Positions 1 to 11,144 of a stretch of 64,000 bases of DNA are shown in pieces. The translations under genes were made by a program, and so were the position numbers. Numbering within the stretch: position 1 is the first letter of the stretch; each line of letters begins with the position of its first letter. Source of the DNA: Diphasiastrum complanatum (lineage: Eukaryota > Streptophyta > Lycopodiopsida > Lycopodiales > Lycopodiaceae); NCBI GenBank assembly GCA_029204225.1, contig CM055113.1, forward strand, positions 18,571,746 through 18,635,745, written 5' to 3'. The notes under the pieces are model-generated. The model worked only from the letters and a program-made list of their open reading frames with translations, did not search any database and was not told the DNA's origin.

Positions 1-1960
1 AATCTCATTATGGAAGAGTCAAACAATCACCTTGCTCTTAGGTAGAGAGAGAATAGACCAAAAGTATGCAAGTCAAAATCAATTAGCTCTAAAAATCACA
101 AGTACAATGAGACTCCACATCCATATAGTGGTAGCTTGAGGTCCTACTTAATAAGGCATGTAGTCACCTCTGAACATGATTGGACCATGATTTGCACCTC
201 ATATTTTTCCCAAAAGTCAAAGTGATGATCATTTTGACCTATGGTGCACTACTTGCCAATTTGCACTTCTACACTTTATGACATGTGTCAACAACTCTTA
301 GGACTCGTGATGGATGTCTATTTGCCTATCCAAATCATGCATTTTGATTTGTAAAAGTCATGAGGAGATTGAGGCCCAACCTCATGATGACACTTGGCAT
401 GATTCTACTTGACTAGATTTTGCCTACTTTCACATTGCTTTGTAAAATAAGCTATTCTAAGGCATGAATTGGCTAATGCAAATAGGTCTACTCACATGTG
501 GGCACATGCTCCAAACATGTGTGATTTACATATGTACATCAAAACGTAAAATGATCAAGCTAAATTTTGCATATTTTTCACAAGGATTGGTCAACTAGGT
601 TTGAATCGGCCTCATGTTGGCAATGATTTAATGCCCAGTTGTGCCTACCACACATGCAAATTAGATCACTTGCTTGGTAATAGAAACATAATTTACTACC
701 CACCCTAAGATCTTCATACATCCATAAATCTTCCAAAAGGAAATAATTGTCCTAATGAATCAAATTCATTGCTACATCTACCCACATATTAGCATTCTAT
801 TTTTGAGAAGACATTCTAGGTCTCATGAATAATCCTCAAATAAATTTACCGATCATTTTTTGTCTCATATTGCCATAGGCTTAAATACATAAGGCTTCCA
901 ATGCCCAAGCATGTGCAACCATCACATAGATACACTACTCTCAATTGTTCTAGTTTCACATCTAGGATTGGAAGAATATAAATAATACTAGTAATATGCA
1001 TTCAACAATCCATTAATAGTTAACAATTATCTCAATCAAGACATCTGGCAGTAATGCGGGTGTAGGTAGCACATCAATCATAAATTCAATAATCTCAATA
1101 TACTTGTGACACACTATAATCACAATGGGTGACTATCACGAGAAATTCAATTCTAGTGGTTCAACCAAGGAGTTTTCAACAGTAATAAACAAGTCTTATT
1201 ATAAGCAAAACAATGTTGTGTACTTGGCAATGCATAAAATCTTGAAGCTAAAATTTAAGAGATTGGGGACCTCTACGCTTTTTGCACAACTCTGCGCTTT
1301 GCGTAGAGGTGCGGAAAGTGTAGCGACATAGAACCCCAATCCTTTGCTACAAAATTTGCATGTTCTTTGGGTGTTGTCATGCTTGTGAGATTCATAAACT
1401 CGATAGCTAGGCTATGAAAGATTTGCTACTCACTATTGTTTAGGCTCTATGTGGTACAATTCTCTCCTCATGTGTACCTTCTAAGCCTTTATAACCAATC
1501 TAAGCCAAAAAAAATTCTCTTCTTGAATGCACTAAACAATAGCATATAGAATAGCTAAATGTAATTTGCTTTAGAATCACTATCATAGCTAGTTTTGATT
1601 TTATATAAATCGCTAAATAGAAATATTGGTCTAAAATCTATGCATGCATATATTTTTCAGAGCAATCATTGTTGATTTGATCATATCATAGCATCATAAG
1701 CTTCAATTCGATCATGTTGTGATTCAAGCATCAAATTAATCACAACCATCAGTATGATCTCACTCTACATAAATTTTGAGAGTAACACATCCACATTATG
1801 TAACTAGAATAAATAAAAGTCATAATCCTTGATAAGGTCATAGCCCTTAATAAGATCATCCCTAAATTGTAGGTCCAACTATCTTATACTAAACTCAAGT
1901 TAATTTATGCTATTAATTCTAGGATAAATCTAGTCAAATAGGGACATAACAATTGGTCAC
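1..1960. other. AT-rich intergenic DNA, no gene seen
   Basis: No open reading frame of convincing length or composition and no recognisable protein motif on either strand. The only structure I can point to is the short perfect hairpin listed separately. The stretch may be very old transposon debris, but nothing in it identifies a family. Confidence 0.6.
1269..1310. repeat. 10-bp perfect inverted repeat (hairpin)
   Basis: The arms are acctctacgc (1269-1278) and its exact reverse complement gcgtagaggt (1301-1310), separated by 22 nt. The spacer is richer in CG dinucleotides than the surrounding DNA. No adjacent gene explains it. Confidence 0.6.
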
Positions 1961-2436
1961 CATCTAGTGGTTATGGACATGGTTGAGGAGCTCATTGAAG
2001 GGAGTTGAGAGTATAGAGAGTGTGTTTCTTGGTCTCATATACATATCATATTTGTCCTTAACCTCTTGGTTGTTTTTTCGATACTTTTGGCTATATCTTG
2101 GTTCAAAGAAGTTGTTCGAGTTATTGTCCTCAATATCCATCTTCATGTCTTCAATCAAAGGTACTACCGAACTAGATAGGACAATGAGCATTGATGTGTT
2201 GGACCTTGAAAATGATGTGCATCTACACAACATAATAAGCATAGATAACTTCATGCCATGATAAGTCTTTGTTGCTATTAACATAATACAATTGTTTATC
2301 TATATTTTCTAGATCTATGGAAAGTAGTATGCATAGAGTATGAAGCATGCTAGAGATTTCATTGCATGGAATTCAAGGATGTCATGTCATGCTCGTAGCT
2401 ATCTATGTGTAGTTGACGAATGGAAAAAAGAATGAA
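1961..2436. other. Intergenic, no gene supported
   Basis: Reading frames of about 90-105 codons are open on both strands across the same bases (1964-2284). Sense and antisense frames open together in AT-rich DNA are expected by chance, and neither shows a family motif. Confidence 0.55.
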
Positions 2437-2442
2437 TGACCA

Positions 2443-3298
2443 TGTTCAAGAAACAAGATGTTTCTATTACCAAAGCTTTGCTAGGTTTCAACCCTCACTG
2501 TGACGACAACGTTCGCGAATGCGAAAGTCAAAAGACGCGAAGCAAAAATGTTTGCGAACACCCTGATGAGAAGACACGAACGTGAAAGATTCGCGAAAGA
2601 GAATTTTTTGCGGTACAGTAGGAGAAAGTCAGATGACGTGAAAGTCAAACGACTCGAGGTGACCCGAAAATCGTCGCGACACCTTTTTCTGCCCTCACGC
2701 TCCAAAAAGGACCAACAAGATCATGCAAGTACCAAGAAGTACAGATATCTGATCTGATATCATGACATCAGCAGATACACTCTAGGCCATGGCTAATCTG
2801 CCACTCTTGTAATTCATGATTAGTTGTAGATCTTTAATCACTCTAATCTAGAAGTTACACGACGTGACTATATACCTTCTGGTTGATGCATGATATACTA
2901 TGTAGAAGTCTAATGCTAGTAAGCAAGAAGACGAAAATACAGAATACGAGTCCGCCTGCATGCGAGACAAGTTTTTTCTGAATATGATACGTAGATCCAC
3001 AAGTCCACTAGTAAGCGAGAACTTATTTCTCTCACGCCAATGCACTGGGTGGATCTGCATGTAGTGCTTGAAGAATAAAAAAAATCAATAGATGATTTTG
3101 TAGCCGTTGCACACATATCACTCTTATCTTGTCTGATCTTGAATAAATTGTTGTTCGCTATCATTTGTGTATCTCATTCATTCATTTTATAAATTCCGCA
3201 CACTCGTTGAATTTTGTTGAATGTTGTGTTAATCTAAAATGTAGATCAACAGTGCTTGTCTACATTCTGGAGGACTGTAGGAATGATACAGCAGGCAG
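2443..3298 (+). mobile_element. Solo LTR-like block of a copia family (plus orientation)
   Basis: This block resembles the reverse complement of the LTR at about 10.38-11.14 kb along much of its length. Shared stretches include aagaaacaa.atgtttcta, a TATA box with its downstream context (ctatataccttctg near 2868; ctatatactttctg in the other copy), the run near the shared phrase gatatcatgacatcagca, and the boxes with aatgcactg before a gtggatctg-type segment. No gag or pol lies beside it, so it is probably a solo LTR. Possible target duplication tgacca flanks it at 2437-2442 and 3299-3304, but the right end does not finish in CA, so that edge is uncertain. Confidence 0.6.
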
Positions 3299-3919
3299 TG
3301 ACCAGCAATCATATCTGAAATCCATCAGAATTATTTCGCGCTCGCGATTGTCATCACATGTTAAATTAGTGCATGCCAATGCGACAATAAGATTAATGGG
3401 GGAAAAAAATTACATATTGCATTGAGAGCCAATGGTTTATGATTTGAACAAGAAGGGTCTTGAAATTTTAGAAAACATATCACCATACCTATATTTGGTT
3501 ATATCATAGATTTTTTTAGTGACTCTACTTCTAATTCTTGGTCTATTTAACAACACAATGGTGTTCGTGTTTGTTGAGTATATATTGTTTGTGTTTGTTG
3601 AGATGCAATGATATTTTCAAGTATATTTTTATGTTTGTTGAAACAGATTGATTTTTTAAGGTACATATGAGTAAATTAGAGGACCCGCAAAATGTAGAGC
3701 ATTCTTGGACAATCTCCCATTTTCAAATCAAACATTTTTATCATATTTTTGGAACTCCTCTATGTCTAAGAAGATTGGATATGATTTTGAATGAGAAAAA
3801 AAGTCTCTTCTAGGCTAGGTACTTGCTTCAAGAATGCTCACATTTCATTCTCCTCCATCAAAATAAAATCCAACTTCCAAAAATGTTTTGTTACCAACTA
3901 TATATTTTACTTCATAAAT

Positions 3920-4000
3920 ATCTCACACAAAAAGTATGAGAGAGCAATAACTAGCAATAACTATCTCACACAAAAAGTATGAGAGAGCAATAACTAGCAA
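3920..4000. repeat. Two-copy tandem repeat, period 43 bp
   Basis: The unit beginning atctcacacaaaaagtatga recurs after 43 bp (3920 and 3963) and the two copies are nearly identical, so the duplication is recent relative to the surrounding DNA. Confidence 0.85.
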
Positions 4001-6002
4001 GTCTATAGACTACTTTGTAAAGTGTCCTACAAAATGAAACGTTATAGAGTTTGCATTCAAATAAGCTCTCAATCCTACAATCATCAACTTTCAAAATGAT
4101 ATTGGACATTATCTATTTATTTACTCATGTTAAGCTCGGATTGGGCATTTCACTAGAAAAACCTTATGGGATGCCTGTGTGTCTACTCTTTGACAAATGA
4201 CCTCCTAATGAACATATAGTCTCATAATCATAGCAAATAATTAAGGAGACTAGATGAATACAATTTTCTCAAGGAAAAGTAGTACAATACTGATAGGCCC
4301 TAAATAATCTATTATAGCTTACGTTGATAGATTATGTTGATCATTGGTAAGATAGACAAACTGGTCCCTTTGTTGGGGCTGCAAACTTACTAACGTTTCA
4401 CTATGCTCATGCTATCAATATCCTTTACATAAGTATGTGATACATAAGTTCTAGTTTTGCAAGGTGTTCCAAGGTGAAATGGTTAATGAGATTTTTTTCA
4501 ACCATGTTATGTACATAGGTTTATAAATGGATTCTAACAAGTTGTTAACATTCTTGAATCAAATGAATGATATGAATAAAGTTCTTAGTCAATGTAAAAT
4601 GTGAATTTTAATGACGTTTTTTTTCCAAGTATATGAGCTTTAAAAAACCATTTAGAGATCAAACATAGAAACAAAGTTTCACATTCAAAACAAAAATCTG
4701 TGTTTTTTATAGAATGGAGTTCCATATATTTAGAAATCTACTTTTGTATTCTTATCACTCTTATTTTATGTTATCTCAAAACATATTTCAAATTAAGAAT
4801 CTATTATTAAGGACTCCAATTTGGTGAGTCTCAATCATGGCTCATACAATATACTGAAACTATGTACTAGCACTTGAAATTTTTGCTCCTAAGCCCCCAA
4901 GTTGAAAGATAAATAGGCATTTGCAGACCCCACTTCTATGGATAATGATGACTTATGTCACTTCGACATGTGTGTGCTTATTGGCACTATAGGTATACAT
5001 TTTCCCAAAAAATAGCCTATAGCAATAATTTTGGAGCATGCGGTGGATTTACCAAAGTTGATATTAAACTGGTTCAAGGGTTCTATTTAGCTGCATATAT
5101 GTGATATGGAAAGGAGAGATTGATTTAGTTTATAGTTTCTCCAAGCCTACATGTAACAAACACATTGGATTGTGTTTCATACAAGCTTAAAAAAAGGTGA
5201 TATTGTGAGCTTAAATACTATGCATTCATCTATAGAGAATATACATATACAAGACATTAAAGAGTCATAATCATTCAGATTCTTAGGGGCATATAGTCAC
5301 ATTTCATGCACATCTTTTTAGCCACAATATACACAATAATAAAACTCTTTTTTAGATTGTGACATGTGATTATAGGATTTTTGTCTCTTTATGCATATCT
5401 AAGGATGGTTTCACATTGGAGTCTGGAAAGTGGAACATGGTCCAATTTGCTCTCATATTGATGGTTGAGACGAGTTCAAGTAGCCTTCCTAAGCAACATC
5501 TTTTGCAGCAAGAACTGGTGCCAACATGAGGCAAGTCTTCTAGTTGCATGGTCCCATGTCAAAGTAAATGCATTATTGGATTGTTCAATATCATTTTAAA
5601 GCCACTTGCACTTACTTCCAATAGGTGGCATCATGTAAAAGCCTCATGCTTCTCTTTAAGTGAGAGATGTGTCTTTTTTTTTTTAAGCACTTAATCTTTT
5701 TTTGTGAAACCAAACTAAGTTGTTGATGTAATAGGTCACACAAACAAGTGATTATTGGATGATAGGTGCAAACTGAGAACACAATGGTATCAAAAAGATG
5801 TCTTCGTCTTGCTCAACCTTTAGTTTTGAAAACAAAAATCTTCTTTTGAATATTTATGAATTAGAGCCATCTTCCTATTAAAATGACAACGTTCACTTTA
5901 CATTGTTTGGGTTTGACTCTGACTACTACCATGTGACTAGTTAGGTCACTACAGTGTGTGGACTCAGCCATTATTGAGCTCATTAGGATTTAGGGGTTTC
6001 AT

Positions 6003-6006
<4 letters not shown>

Positions 6007-6036
<30 letters not shown>
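6007..6036. repeat. (CT)15 microsatellite
   Basis: An uninterrupted run of 15 CT units in non-coding DNA. It is the shortest pure member of a set of AG/CT tracts in the window (others at 17.3, 29.1, 31.3, 36.1, 48.6 and 60.4 kb). Confidence 0.95.
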
Positions 6037-6039
<3 letters not shown>

Positions 6040-6837
6040 GTATCATTGCGGGTTCTTGTTCAATGGTGGCTATGGAGGCCTATGTTTTCACTTATGTCTA
6101 ATGTAGTGAACTATTTACACTTCCACCAAAATGTTCAATCATTCAAGTTTTCCATTCACCTCCTAGGAGCTTTATACTAGGAGCTAATACACTTCCATTC
6201 ACCTCCTAGGAGCTAAATACTTTAGCTAAAATTCTCATGAAGATTTTCAAAGCATACTTTTAAAAAAATCACATTCCCATGAGATTTTGATTGAAATGTT
6301 GATATGAGCATTAGATTGTTTGGAAGTTGTAATAAAAAGATTTCAGAATCCGTTTTTGAGTAGGTGATAGGGCCAATGATGGCTTAGGAGGCAACTCGAG
6401 CAAGCACACTACTTGTAATTCCATGATTAGGCCAAAAGTAGCATATGATGTGGCTCGAGCTAGTTAGGCTTGCTACAAGTGTCATAATTAGGTTGGATGT
6501 GTGACTCATTCTTATGTGTTGGCATGAGATCTAGTGATCAATCAAAAGTGAGATTTCCATCAATTTAGTCCAATCAAGTTTGAGGACTCATAAGTCACTC
6601 AACCAATCAAATTTAGAGGAGGAGAAAAAGGGGTCCAATGAAAATCAAGCACCCTCTACCTCGAGTTTCTATTAGAGAGCATGATAGGTTCATTTGTACT
6701 TGAGTTTTTTTGTAGTTAATGAGATTTCTACATTTTTGAGTCATATTGGATTCTCTCTCTACCCGAGGATTGTTTGTTGGATTATCTCTCTACTCGAGAG
6801 CAAGGCTTTTCCACACTTAGGTTTTTCTTCGACAAGC

Positions 6838-6936
6838 CTCCACACTTGTGAATGTACTTGTTTGCTTGATATAGCATGTTACAAAGTCTCCACACGTGTG
6901 AATGTACTTGTTTGCTTGATATATGCATGTTACAAA
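6838..6936. repeat. Two-copy tandem repeat, period 50 bp
   Basis: Two successive units share 'tccacac.tgtgaatgtact' followed by tgtttgcttgatat and end in tgttacaaa. The second copy has a few substitutions and one extra base. Confidence 0.8.
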
Positions 6937-7299
6937 ATGCTCTTGCCTTAGTTTTTTGAGATAGATCTTGATTATCAATCTATGCTTGATCTTTGTGCAA
7001 ACACCAAGTCTTAGGAGATCATAATCACACTTTAGGGCACTACCAATCGTGTGAAATTTAACACTTATAATATGCATAGATCAATATATGGGCGTAGAAA
7101 TATATTTTTATAAATAATTGTTTGGTACATGTGAGCTTCATATGGCAATAATTATGGCATACTTGAAAAAAATTTGACTTACTGGGGAAAGCCATTTGAT
7201 GAGCTTTTGTGTTTTCAAAGCGAGCTATTTTAGCACCTCCCTTCTCTCTTTCCACTAGATTGGTTGCACAAAAGCTTGGACAACTATTATAACACATTT

Positions 7300-7665
7300 A
7301 TTGTATATTATCCAAGGAGGAATGGAGAGTTCAAAATGAAGTCATGCTGCAACAAGAATCGATTGATTCTGTCAAACCAGGCCCTTGGAGCTTGCTTTAG
7401 CTCACAAAGAGCTTTCTGCAGCTTACGTACTCTATGTTCTTAGCCTTGAAGGATGTAACCTTCAGGTTGATAGATGTGATGCCAATAGAAGCACTTGAGC
7501 TTTGATCTATTCTTCTTTTTGCCATTTGAAGAAGCCTCCCCTTGATCTTCCCCTTTAGACCACTTACTTTTGCTTTTGCCCTTGAATTTGCCCTCTGTGA
7601 ACATAGCCTCCTCTTGAAGTGTCGATGTAGATCCACCTCTTGCTTGAAGCCTATAGCATACTTTG
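7300..7665 (-). pseudogene. Chimeric copia remnant: gag linker joined to RT
   Basis: On the minus strand the first part reads as a lysine-rich gag segment ending just before a zinc knuckle (GKKKNRSKLKCFYW). After a few codons it continues as copia reverse transcriptase (QPEGYILQG, then LCELKQAPRAWFDRINRF). In a complete copia element protease, integrase and the first half of RT lie between these two parts, so they have been deleted. The fragment follows the RT of the neighbouring element and differs from it in sequence, so it is probably a separate, earlier insertion. Frameshifts and a stop are present. The boundary with the neighbour near 7665 is approximate. Confidence 0.6.
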
Positions 7666-7669
7666 ATTG

Positions 7670-8480
7670 ACTTATAAAAGTAAACTCACTACCTCTAGTA
7701 ACTTCTATTCCAAGTATGAGCTTAAGAAGTCCTAGATCTACCATCTTGAATTCACTAGAAAAAGAAGCTTTAACATTTCTTATGCCTTCACCATCATTTC
7801 CTGTCAATATGATATCATCAATATAAAGTACTTAAATGATGATCTTTCCATAATCACATTTGATGTACAAAGAAGGCTCATAAGAGCTAATCACAAAGCC
7901 AAGAGAGTAGAGAAAATCATGCAACCTAGAGTACCAAGCTCCAGGTGCACGGCTTCAAGCCATATAGGCTCTTCCTTAAGTGGCAAACCTTGTCCTCCTC
8001 ACCATCCTTGATGAAGCCCTCAGGTCACAACATGTATATTTCCTCCTCCAAGTAGCCATTCAAGAAAGCATTGGTCACATCCATTTGATAGAGATTTGAC
8101 TTGAACAAAGTAGCAATACAAATGATCAATCTAATGGCTATAAGCTTTGCTACAGGAGCAAATGTCTTTTCATAATCTATGCCTTTAGTTTGAAGAAACC
8201 CCTTAGCAACCAATCTAGCTTTGTATCTACTTATAGATCCATCTTGATTGTACTTTAATCTATAGATCCACTTACATGCAAGTGGCTTCTTCCCATATGG
8301 AAGTGTACAAGATTCCAAGTTTGATTATTTACCAAAGCATCAAACTCGACTTGCATTGCATCTCTCCAAACTTGTGATCTACTTGCATCTTCATAACATG
8401 ATGGCTTTTCAAGCATTGTGGTTAGAAAAGAGTAAGAGGTAGAAAGAGTTGTGTCTTCCCTTTGCTTCCCTTTCTCAAAT
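7670..8480 (-). pseudogene. Copia reverse transcriptase (broken)
   Basis: The minus strand reads the copia RT signature in pieces. First come WRDAMQVEFDALVNNQTWNL and CKWIYRLKYNQDGSISRYKA, then KTFAPVAK and QMDVTNAFLNGYLEEEIYM. A stop interrupts the usual 'QPEGF' position, and after it come PEGFIKDGE and LRKSLYGLK. After frameshifts a recognisable YIDDIILTGND (the catalytic YVDD-type box) and SQSKYAIG follow. In a functional element this enzyme would copy the RNA into DNA. At least two frameshifts and one stop show that it is dead. Confidence 0.85.
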
Positions 8481-8549
8481 GATACAAAATATTGTACTCA
8501 AAAAATGTAGATTCTAGCTAGATCTTTGGTGACAAACTGGTAAAAGGTC

Positions 8550-9260
8550 TCAAATGATTCGCGAAACTTTCGCAAAACATTTATTCTGTATAAAATAGAC
8601 TTTGACAAATTTACTATAATCATCAATAAAGGTATTGTAATATTTTGAGCCTCCTACCAAGATCACATTGAAAGGCCCACCGATGTCAGATGGCACTAAC
8701 TCTAGAACCTTGGTCGTTCTGTAGGAGTCCTTGACAAATGGAGTGCGTGACATCTTACCCTTCAGACATGCATCACAGGTCATCAAACTGTTTGCATTCG
8801 AGCTCCTGTGATTGCTCCATGATGGCTTGCTTGGTATAGTGCCATTGAATTCATATGGCATAGTCACCTGTGCCATAGAGTGTCTAGCGAATCATCATGA
8901 GTCTGATGCACTTGATCTGCAGGTAGGCATACCTTCAAGTGATACAGATTGTCTTTTCTTCTACCTTGGTACTTGCATCAATAACGTTGCATGCTTCATT
9001 TGAGAACATCACATGGATTCCTGCATCAGCTATTCTCGCCACAAATAGCAAATCCTGTTGTAGTGTAGACATGAACAAAACATCTTCGAGCCATTTGTCT
9101 CTGCCATTTGTGTTGAGCCACAGTGAACCAATACCATTCACTTGGTGTTTGGATCCATCTCCAAGAACAATGAATCTTGATGGATATGCACTTAAAAAAT
9201 TAGACATGATTCATCTTGATGTCACAAAGTTTGAGTAGCTCCTGAGTCTAGGATTACCTC
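8550..9260 (-). pseudogene. Copia protease and integrase N-terminus (broken)
   Basis: The protease begins with VILDSGAT, which carries the catalytic Asp-Ser-Gly, and a stop follows within a few codons. After it, WLEDVLFMSTLQQDLL matches the end of copia protease. The pre-integrase zinc-binding region is visible as LMTCDACLKGKMSRTPF, and the integrase core starts at YYNTFIDDYSKFVKVYF, which supplies the first catalytic Asp. The reading frame then ends, and the second Asp, the Glu and the C-terminal region are absent: an internal deletion joins this point almost directly to RT. Confidence 0.75.
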
Positions 9261-10329
9261 CTGTGTATCAAGTGTTGACACTACACACATGTCTGCACAG
9301 ATGTAGGTGGTCGAATTCTCGTGATTCGATCTTTCTTTGCCCATCTTTGAGCTCTCTAGCTCCTCGACATAGGATGAACTATTATTGTTCTCCTGTCTGC
9401 TTTGTGCTGATTTTTTTCTTGGATTTAGCTGGCAGTCCATGGCTACATGATCTTTCTTGTGGCAGTGGATACACTCAATTTTTGGATTGAGCCAACACAA
9501 ATTGACAGAATGTCCTTGGCGTTTGCATCTCACGTAGGTTTTCTTGTCTCCACTTTGCTGTTTCGACCTTCCTTTGTTCTTCCATTTGCCTTTGTTGGTC
9601 CCTTCTGCTTGTTGATCACGATCCTGCTTTCGTCTAACTCCCTCTTGGGCTTGAATTGTTTCTTGGCCTTCTCCTTGTTGTTGTAAAGAGCTTGCTCAGA
9701 AGCATTCTTGTGATCAAGATGCCCTCGAGCCTCAACTTCCTCTCGAATCTCGACAATTGCCTTTTTGAGTGTCATTGTAGGATCCTTTGCTAGTAGTGTT
9801 CTGGTTGTCTGGAAGGATCTAAGTAAGGCTCTCAACAGATAAGTGAGCGACTTCTTTGCTTACACTACATTTTCTGCTCCAAAAATGTCTAGTGAAAGGA
9901 ATAGATCCTCTATCTTCCTAATAAAGGAAGTGAGGTCTATGCCATCCCACTGCAGGTTGTCAGCTGATCCTCAAGCATTATTATCTAGTGACTGCGTGAT
10001 TTCGTCTGAAATCTTGTGAGTAGTGTCTCCCACATCTCTTTTCCCTTAGAGAGTGTAGCCAGGTCAAGAGTCAGACACTCCTCGATGGAGGATGATAACA
10101 AGGCTACTGCCTTGTCATTCTTCTCCCTCCATTCACGTAGCTCCTTGCTTGTTGTTGTAGGCATCTCCTCAGTGCCATCTACCCAGGGGAATAATTCTTC
10201 TCCCTTTAGTATTAGCGAGGTCTTTATCTTCCATGCTAGGAAGTTAGATCCTGATGAATCTAGAACTGTACAGATCTTGGATTGTATGCTGCTGATTGAA
10301 GCCATTGCTCCTGAATTTGTTCTTTTCAC
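9222..10329 (-). pseudogene. Copia gag polyprotein (broken)
   Basis: Starts at 10329 (MKRTNSGAMA), about 40 bp inside the primer-binding site. The N-terminal part has the copia gag layout (SNFLAWKIKTSLIL, then KGKEMWETLLTRFQ). A central Lys/Glu-rich helix region follows, then two zinc knuckles: a damaged first one (YVRCKRQGHSVNLC, first Cys lost) and an intact CX2CX4HX4C (CIHCHKKDHVAMDC). Three reading frames are needed to follow it, so frameshifts have accumulated. In a live element this protein would form the virus-like particle and bind RNA. Confidence 0.8.
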
Positions 10330-10361
10330 TTGTTAATGGTTGTTTGTTTGAATGCTTAGCT

Positions 10362-10379
10362 CCTTTGGATCTGATAACT
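10362..10379 (-). promoter_or_regulatory. Degenerate tRNA-Met-type primer-binding site
   Basis: On the minus strand the sequence reads gttatcagatcc, resembling the usual plant copia tggtatcagagcc, and lies between the LTR and the gag start. Two or more mismatches are visible. Confidence 0.5.
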
Positions 10380-11138
10380 TTTCGGCTATGTCAGACTATG
10401 ACAAAACAAAACAAAGCGAAGCGAAACTTAAATGAGCTTTGACATTGATTTACGCTTATAGCCAAGTGATCATTCTTCTCCCTCCATTCGCAATGTGCGG
10501 AATAAACAAGTGAATCAGATATGCGAATAGTGGCAGATATTCATTCGAGATCATACAATCATTCTAAATAATATGCACATAACAGCTACGATAGTATCTA
10601 TTGATCTTCTGATTTCAAGCACTGTGCGACAGATCCACACAGTGCATTGGCGTGAGAGAAATACAATTCTCTCACAAATAATGTCTCGCTTAATAGCGGA
10701 CTTCTAGATCTGCTGATCCTCTTACAAAATTGTCTTGCTCATAGGCGGACATGTATTCTGTATATTTTTTGTCTTACAGTATTATGCATCAAGCAGAAAG
10801 TATATAGTTTGCAAACTTTTTTGTGTCGCATCGTGTAACTTTCAGATAAGAAAGATCAAACATCTACAACTAATCGCGAATTACAAGAGTGGCAGATTAG
10901 CCACGATCTAGAGTACTTTTGCTGATGTCATGATATCTGATCAAATATTTGTACCCCATGGTACTTGGCTGATCTTCTTGGCCGTTCGTGGAGCAAGAAG
11001 GACTTTGTGTCGTGAAACAATTTCGTGTCATGTGTCGCGAAAGTTCGTGAACAATTTCGTTTCTTGTGTCTTTTCTGTCAAAATTAGAGTGGAGAGCTAA
11101 CAAGGCTTTGGCACTAGAAACATTTTGTTTCTTCATCA
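10380..11138 (-). mobile_element. 5' LTR of the 7.7-11.1 kb copia element
   Basis: About 759 bp between the primer-binding site and the broken integrase frame of the neighbouring element. Read on the minus strand it starts tgatgaagaaac. It carries a TATA box (ctatatac, about 10801-10808) and, downstream in the putative transcribed leader, two copies of a box related to ctcgcttaatagcggac (10685-10701 and 10735-10751, 50 bp apart). It resembles the block at 2.44-3.30 kb in inverted orientation. Both ends are estimated by comparison, not from a second LTR. Confidence 0.65.
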
Positions 11139-11144
11139 AAGTAT

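Larger units (their letters stand above)
3305..7299. other. Long AT-rich non-coding stretch with small tandem repeats
   Basis: No gene or recognisable transposon protein is seen in about 4 kb. It holds a 43-bp duplication, a CT microsatellite and a 50-bp duplication, listed separately. A short block near 6147-6215 also repeats 'cttccattcacctcctaggagct' with small changes. The open frames present are short and lack motifs. Confidence 0.55.
7666..11138 (-). mobile_element. Decayed Ty1/copia element with one LTR (minus strand)
   Basis: The order on the minus strand is LTR (about 11138-10380), degenerate primer-binding site (near 10370), gag, zinc knuckles, aspartic protease, integrase start and reverse transcriptase, the copia order with integrase before RT. 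Most of the integrase core and connection region is missing between about 8550 and 8480. Frameshifts and stops interrupt gag, protease and RT, so the copy is inactive. No matching 3' LTR was found on the left, where a different copia scrap begins. Its LTR abuts the broken 3' end of the next copia element, which suggests insertion into that element. Confidence 0.75.

Noticed and set aside
1964-2284. Sense and antisense frames of about 100 codons
   Set aside because: No family similarity and both strands open; not supported as a gene.
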